Part shown: one piece after another, positions 60,424 through 64,000 of the stretch
How the letters are laid out: each line of letters opens with the position of its first letter
Position numbering within the stretch: the stretch's first letter is position 1
Assembly: GCA_016868665.1 (NCBI GenBank)
Contig: VGGK01000007.1
Coordinates: 1 to 64,000, forward strand
Direction of reading: 5' to 3'
DNA length: 64,000 nucleotides
DNA from: Chlorobiota bacterium
Lineage (GTDB): Bacteria; Bacteroidota; Chlorobiia; Chlorobiales; Chlorobiaceae
Made by a program: the position numbers and the translations under genes
Notes under the pieces: model-generated
The model's input: only the letters and a program-made list of their open reading frames with translations
What the model was told of the DNA's origin: nothing
Database searches by the model: none

Positions 60424-61227
60424 ATGCAAGAAAATCGTATTACCTCGCTGCTCAGGCAGGACAAGAAACTCCTGCTTGCCTACTATATGCCTGAATTTCC
60501 CGTTCCCGGCGCGACGCTGCCGGTACTCGAAGCGCTCCAGGAGAACGGGGCTGATATCATCGAACTCGGCATTCCATTCTCCGATCCCGTAGGTGACGGC
60601 CCGGTCATCCAGGATGCCGCACAGGTCGCCATCCGCAACGGCGTGACCCTCAGAAACCTGCTCGAGCTTGTCCGCAAAGCCCGAGCCGGCGAAGGGTGCA
60701 GTCCGGTAACGGCCCCGATTCTGCTCATGGGTTACTGCAACCCCCTTATCGCATACGGCGGCGACTGTTTTCTGGCCGATGCCGTAGAAGCCGGCGTCGA
60801 CGGCCTGCTCCTGCCCGATCTGCCTCCCGAAGAAGCGGGAGATTTTCTCGAAAGAGCCAGAAGTTTCGGTCTTACCGTGGTTTTTCTCATCTCGCCTGTT
60901 ACGCCGCCTGAACGCATCGAGCTCATCGATTCGCTTTCGACCGATTTTTCCTACTGCATTGCCGTCAACGCAACCACCGGCACGGCAAAACTTGAGGGAG
61001 CCGATGCCGATGCCGCAGTTGCCGAATATCTCCAGCGGGTCAGGCGTCACGCCCGGAAGAAATTCGTCGTCGGCTTCGGCATCAGGGACAGGGCGAAGGT
61101 CGAACGGATGTGGCAGTTCGCAGACGGGGCCGTAGTGGGCACCGCCCTCTTGCAGAGCCTTGCCGGAGCTTCAAGCCCGGCCGAGGCAGCCCTTCTTGCC
61201 GCCGGGTTCTGGCGCGCCCTCCGCTGA
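60424..61227 (+). CDS. trpA: Tryptophan synthase alpha chain
   Basis: 267-residue TIM barrel that cleaves indole-glycerol phosphate to indole. It shows the catalytic IIELGIPFSDPVGDGPVIQ, APILLMGYCNPL, the LLLPDLPPEE segment and FVVGFGIRD. The start at 60424 is after a short gap from the CPBP gene. trpB is far away at 47817, so subunit stoichiometry is not operon-coupled. Confidence 0.96.
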   Translation: MQENRITSLLRQDKKLLLAYYMPEFPVPGATLPVLEALQENGADIIELGIPFSDPVGDGPVIQDAAQVAIRNGVTLRNLLELVRKARAGEGCSPVTAPILLMGYCNPLIAYGGDCFLADAVEAGVDGLLLPDLPPEEAGDFLERARSFGLTVVFLISPVTPPERIELIDSLSTDFSYCIAVNATTGTAKLEGADADAAVAEYLQRVRRHARKKFVVGFGIRDRAKVERMWQFADGAVVGTALLQSLAGASSPAEAALLAAGFWRALR

Positions 61228-61237
61228 CTGTTTTTTT

Positions 61238-62278
61238 ATGAGCGCCGCCGACTCTATTGTCTGTCCGCCGGTTGATGTCATCATTCCCCATTACCGGGCG
61301 ATCGACCAGCTGGAGCGATGCCTGCAATCGCTTCGGCGCACCTCTTACCCTTCGATGACCATTATCGTCGTCGACAACGGCGGCGGTGATCCCGCACTGC
61401 GGCAGCTCATATCACGATATCCCGGCGCGCGCCTTCTTTCCCTTTCAGAAAACAGGGGATACAGCGGCGGCTGCAATGCGGGATTCAGGGCATCGACGGC
61501 CGACTTCGTTGTGTTCATGAACGACGACACCCAGCACGATTCCCGGTGGCTCGCAGAGTTGGTAACGGCAGCGGAACGCGATCCCCGCGTCGCGGCTCTG
61601 CAACCTAAAATTCTCTCTCTGCAGGCGTATGAAAAGGGCAGAAAGGTCTTCGATTATGCCGGTGGGGCCGGAGGCATGCTCGACCGGCTCGGTTACCCCT
61701 GGTGCTATGGAAGAAGCTTTTTCGGCGTCGAAGAGGACAGGGGGCAGTACGATACCCCTCGGAACATCTTCTGGGCTTCCGGTGCAGCCATGCTGGTTCG
61801 CCGCACCAGCTTCGAGGAGGTTGGCGGTTTCGACGACTCGTTTTTCATGCACATGGAAGAGATCGATCTCTGCTGGCGGCTGCTTCTTGCGGGCTACCGG
61901 ATCCGTTCGGTTCCTTCATCGGTCGTCTGGCATGAAGGTGGCGCTTCGCTGGCCTGCGGCGCCCCGGAAAAAATCTACTGCAACCATCGCAACAATCTCG
62001 CCATGCTGGCGAGGAATCTCGGCATCGCGTCGCTCGTTCCCGTTCTTTCAGTACGGCTGTTGCTCGAGCCTGCCGCAGCGTTCTTTTATCTGATGAAGGG
62101 CCGGAACGGTCCGGCCGGTTTTGCCGCAGTCTTCAGAGCGCTGCGGGATTTTTTCATCGGGCTTCCCCGAACGATCCGGAGCCGGAGTCAGACGCAGGGA
62201 TTGCGTAAACTGCCGGATGGCGCTATCTTCAGAAACCAGCCTTTAAGCCTCTTTTTTGCCCGGCCCAACGCGCCGTGA
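61238..62278 (+). CDS. Family 2 glycosyltransferase (rhamnosyltransferase-like)
   Basis: 346 residues from ATG 61238, 10 bp after the trpA stop. The GT-A fold opens VDVIIPHYRAIDQLERCL. It has IIVVDNGGGD, a DxD-like FMNDDTQ and later a GGFDDSFFMHMEEIDLCWR segment typical of WbbL/rhamnosyltransferases. A C-terminal hydrophobic stretch may touch the membrane. The sugar and acceptor are unknown. It probably builds a cell-surface polysaccharide. It overlaps the end of the convergent SDR gene by 36 bp. Confidence 0.88.
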   Translation: MSAADSIVCPPVDVIIPHYRAIDQLERCLQSLRRTSYPSMTIIVVDNGGGDPALRQLISRYPGARLLSLSENRGYSGGCNAGFRASTADFVVFMNDDTQHDSRWLAELVTAAERDPRVAALQPKILSLQAYEKGRKVFDYAGGAGGMLDRLGYPWCYGRSFFGVEEDRGQYDTPRNIFWASGAAMLVRRTSFEEVGGFDDSFFMHMEEIDLCWRLLLAGYRIRSVPSSVVWHEGGASLACGAPEKIYCNHRNNLAMLARNLGIASLVPVLSVRLLLEPAAAFFYLMKGRNGPAGFAAVFRALRDFFIGLPRTIRSRSQTQGLRKLPDGAIFRNQPLSLFFARPNAP

Positions 62279-63316
62279 CCGGGGAGGCGCCAGATGCCCC
62301 CTGCGGACCATATCCTCAACCCCTTCAAGAATGCTTTCCATCACCGGCATGAAGCTCATGCCGAGCTCCTGCTTGATTTTGCTGCATCCGTAACGTAACG
62401 ATCTGCCGATATGGGTACGGATATAGGTGCCGGTATCGCGCGGCTGCGTATACGAAAGCGCCATCATCAGCGCCGTTCCGAAACGCCCCGTCAGATCTGT
62501 TTTCGGCAGGGGGTAGTTCCCGTAACCGGAGTAAGAGAGCTGTTCGACAAGGGTGCGCATGTCAAGCAGGCCGGCCGAACAGAGATACCGGCCCGATGCT
62601 CCACTGGTTTCCATCGCAAGAATGTGCGCCCTGGCCGTATCCCTGACGTCGACGAAACCCCAGTTCAGGTCCATGATGCCGGGATAGACCCCGATCATGA
62701 TATCGCGGATCATAGCGTTCGTCGTATTTATATCCGGACCGAGAGCGGGGCCGGTAACCATCGAAGGGTTGATGGAAACAAGGTCGAACCCGGGTTTCTG
62801 TCGGGAAACGAACTCCCATGCCGATTTTTCGGCCACGGTTTTCGAATAGTGGTAGGGATGCCGATGCAGCGAAGAACGGGTATTCCAGTCCCGTTCGGTA
62901 AACACTTTCGTACTGTCGGGTTCGTCGGTAACCGCCGCTACCGAAGAGGTCAGAACGACCCTTTTCACCCCCCCCGCGCTCCGGGCTGCTTCCATGACGC
63001 CCATTGTGCCCTGCAGCGCAGGCTCGACAAGATCTTTTGCGGGATCCTTCACATTGATCACATAGGGACTCGCCGTATGGATGACATATTCGCACTCCCG
63101 GAAAGCCGGCAGGAACGACTCCTTTCTGAGCAGGTCGGCCTCCACAAGTTCAAGACGCTCTTCCGCTCCAGGAAGCTGCAGAAGAAACGGGTAATGTTCC
63201 CGGCTTTTTCTCGTCGTCCCTCTCACGCGGTATCCGTCGGCCAGAAGCCCGGCGACGATATGGGATGCTATGAAACCGGACGCTCCGGTAACGCAGACTG
63301 GTTTTTCGGTAATCAT
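62243..63316 (-). CDS. NAD(P)-dependent epimerase/reductase, dihydroflavonol-reductase-like
   Basis: 357-residue extended SDR. The Rossmann motif TGASGFIASHI is at residues 10-20, and the YxxxK is PYHYSKTVAEK. The segment VVLTSSVAAVTD supplies the serine. It resembles plant DFR/cinnamoyl-CoA reductase-like enzymes. Another subfamily member is at 1771-2760. The substrate is unknown. Confidence 0.87.
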   Translation of the reverse strand: MITEKPVCVTGASGFIASHIVAGLLADGYRVRGTTRKSREHYPFLLQLPGAEERLELVEADLLRKESFLPAFRECEYVIHTASPYVINVKDPAKDLVEPALQGTMGVMEAARSAGGVKRVVLTSSVAAVTDEPDSTKVFTERDWNTRSSLHRHPYHYSKTVAEKSAWEFVSRQKPGFDLVSINPSMVTGPALGPDINTTNAMIRDIMIGVYPGIMDLNWGFVDVRDTARAHILAMETSGASGRYLCSAGLLDMRTLVEQLSYSGYGNYPLPKTDLTGRFGTALMMALSYTQPRDTGTYIRTHIGRSLRYGCSKIKQELGMSFMPVMESILEGVEDMVRRGHLAPPRSRRVGPGKKEA

Positions 63317-63351
63317 GGAACTTGCTCTCTGATGCTGATGAGCGGATATTC

Positions 63352-63894
63352 TCAGGTTCGTGACAACGTTTCGGCTCTTCGCTTGTGGGCTTTCAGTATT
63401 CCGGGAAGATCCTGCCGCTGCACGAAACTTACAAGAACCGCCGGTGCGAAAAAAGCAGGTTTGATTTCGGCTTCGTACAAAAGGATCGTGCCGTTACGTT
63501 CAGGCAGTTCCTCAATAGCCCATGTTCCCCGGTAGGTTTCGAAATCGCCACTGACCTGTTCGAACCGGATGCGCCTGAGGTATTCTTCCTCTACCCGTAG
63601 CCTGAAAGTAACGGTTTTTTCAAAAAAAAATATTCCGGTTTTTCCTGTCTGATCGAGCAGGACGGTTGTGCCGTGACGTTCCGCCGCCCTGCTGGAGACG
63701 ACTTTCGGCAGAGTGGCGCTCAGATTGTCGTAATCGGTCAGTGCCGCCCAGACAGCTTCGGGAGGCGCGTCAATAAAGATTTTCGCGGAAACGCCGGTGG
63801 TGTCGTCAGGAAGGAATTCCAGATCGATAACCGTCTCCCCGCGGAGCAATCGGGACAGCATTGCCGGTTCGAGTGCCTTGTTTTTTGTTCCCAT
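63352..63894 (-). CDS. SRPBCC (START-like) cyclase/dehydrase family protein
   Basis: 180 residues with a single ligand-binding helix-grip fold: KIFIDAPPEAVWAALTDYDNLSATLPKV is the family opening. Members bind hydrophobic ligands such as polyketides, quinones or tetrapyrroles. The ligand is unknown. It lies 35 bp upstream, in transcription order, of the SDR gene on the same strand, so a shared pathway is possible. Confidence 0.83.
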   Translation of the reverse strand: MGTKNKALEPAMLSRLLRGETVIDLEFLPDDTTGVSAKIFIDAPPEAVWAALTDYDNLSATLPKVVSSRAAERHGTTVLLDQTGKTGIFFFEKTVTFRLRVEEEYLRRIRFEQVSGDFETYRGTWAIEELPERNGTILLYEAEIKPAFFAPAVLVSFVQRQDLPGILKAHKRRAETLSRT

Positions 63895-63909
63895 GGCTCA
63901 CTTGGTGAA

Positions 63910-64000
63910 TTATTGCGCAGAAAGTTCTCCGGCAATCGCAATGAGCGTTTGAATGCAGGACTCACATCGGTTGGCCTGCCGGTATTCTTCGCTCATTTTC
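63910..64000 (-). CDS. C-terminal end of an unidentified gene (cut by window edge)
   Basis: On the minus strand the frame reads through an ATG near 63993-63995, then MSEEYRQANRCESCIQTLIA and a stop at 63910-63912. The visible part includes a CESC pair. It most likely continues beyond the right edge, as 28 codons alone would be very short. No function can be named. Confidence 0.4.
   Translation of the reverse strand, partial: KMSEEYRQANRCESCIQTLIAIAGELSAQ

Overview
The window reads as a dense bacterial chromosome segment, roughly 55-57% G+C by eye, most likely from a green sulfur bacterium (Chlorobiaceae). That placement is inferred from the family-level look of the proteins: the two-gene style of carB, FISUMP-domain lipoproteins, DUF2795, pyruvate phosphate dikinase in a reductive-TCA-like setting, weak Shine-Dalgarno use and scattered trp genes. 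No photosynthesis or rRNA gene in the window proves it.

Layout. 1-8.6 kb: start of trigger factor, an M16 peptidase, an SDR reductase, recA-dus-asd, an unknown protein paired with a helix-hairpin-helix membrane protein, and alr. 8.7-20.3 kb: uvrA, a 55-residue four-cysteine protein, ppdK, an orphan nucleoside-type permease with a structured leader, elbB, a FISUMP lipoprotein, a methyltransferase-like membrane protein, an isochorismatase-family hydrolase, and lpxK with a DUF374 acyltransferase. 20.4-25.2 kb: purD, a JAMM peptidase, the N-terminal half of carB, trpC, and convergent rpe. 25.2-32.3 kb (minus): a BamA/TamA-like porin, DUF2795, an M23 peptidase, polA and pheA. 32.4-35.5 kb (plus): yebC, ruvC, pgsA and a TPR protein. 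35.6-40.4 kb: a Prx6-type peroxiredoxin divergent from a PerR regulator with a good PerR-box candidate between them, a second FISUMP protein, and rnr.

40.4-46.2 kb is the highlight. A hybrid sensor kinase and a pyridoxal-phosphate enzyme, divergently transcribed, match from memory the Vibrio cholerae CAI-1 quorum-sensing pair CqsS and CqsA. The match includes co-numbered ligand-pocket residues and the phospho-histidine at residue 194. The kinase carries two intact receiver domains and its own HPt domain. A class I glutamine amidotransferase gene overlaps the end of cqsS, and a GNAT acetyltransferase gene is translationally coupled to cqsA.

46.2-47.7 kb: a rhodanese gene behind a CsoR/CstR-like palindrome, then a non-coding repeat-rich stretch with REP-like hairpins, a 68-bp exact direct repeat that duplicates the tRNA-Ser 3' end and its terminator, tRNA-Ser(CGA) and tRNA-Gly(GCC). 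47.8-64 kb: trpB, lptD, an alpha/beta hydrolase, an Rrf2 regulator, a second uvrA paralogue, groES-groEL under a perfect CIRCE operator, queC, a CPBP protease, trpA, a family 2 glycosyltransferase, a second SDR reductase, a SRPBCC protein and the end of an unidentified gene.
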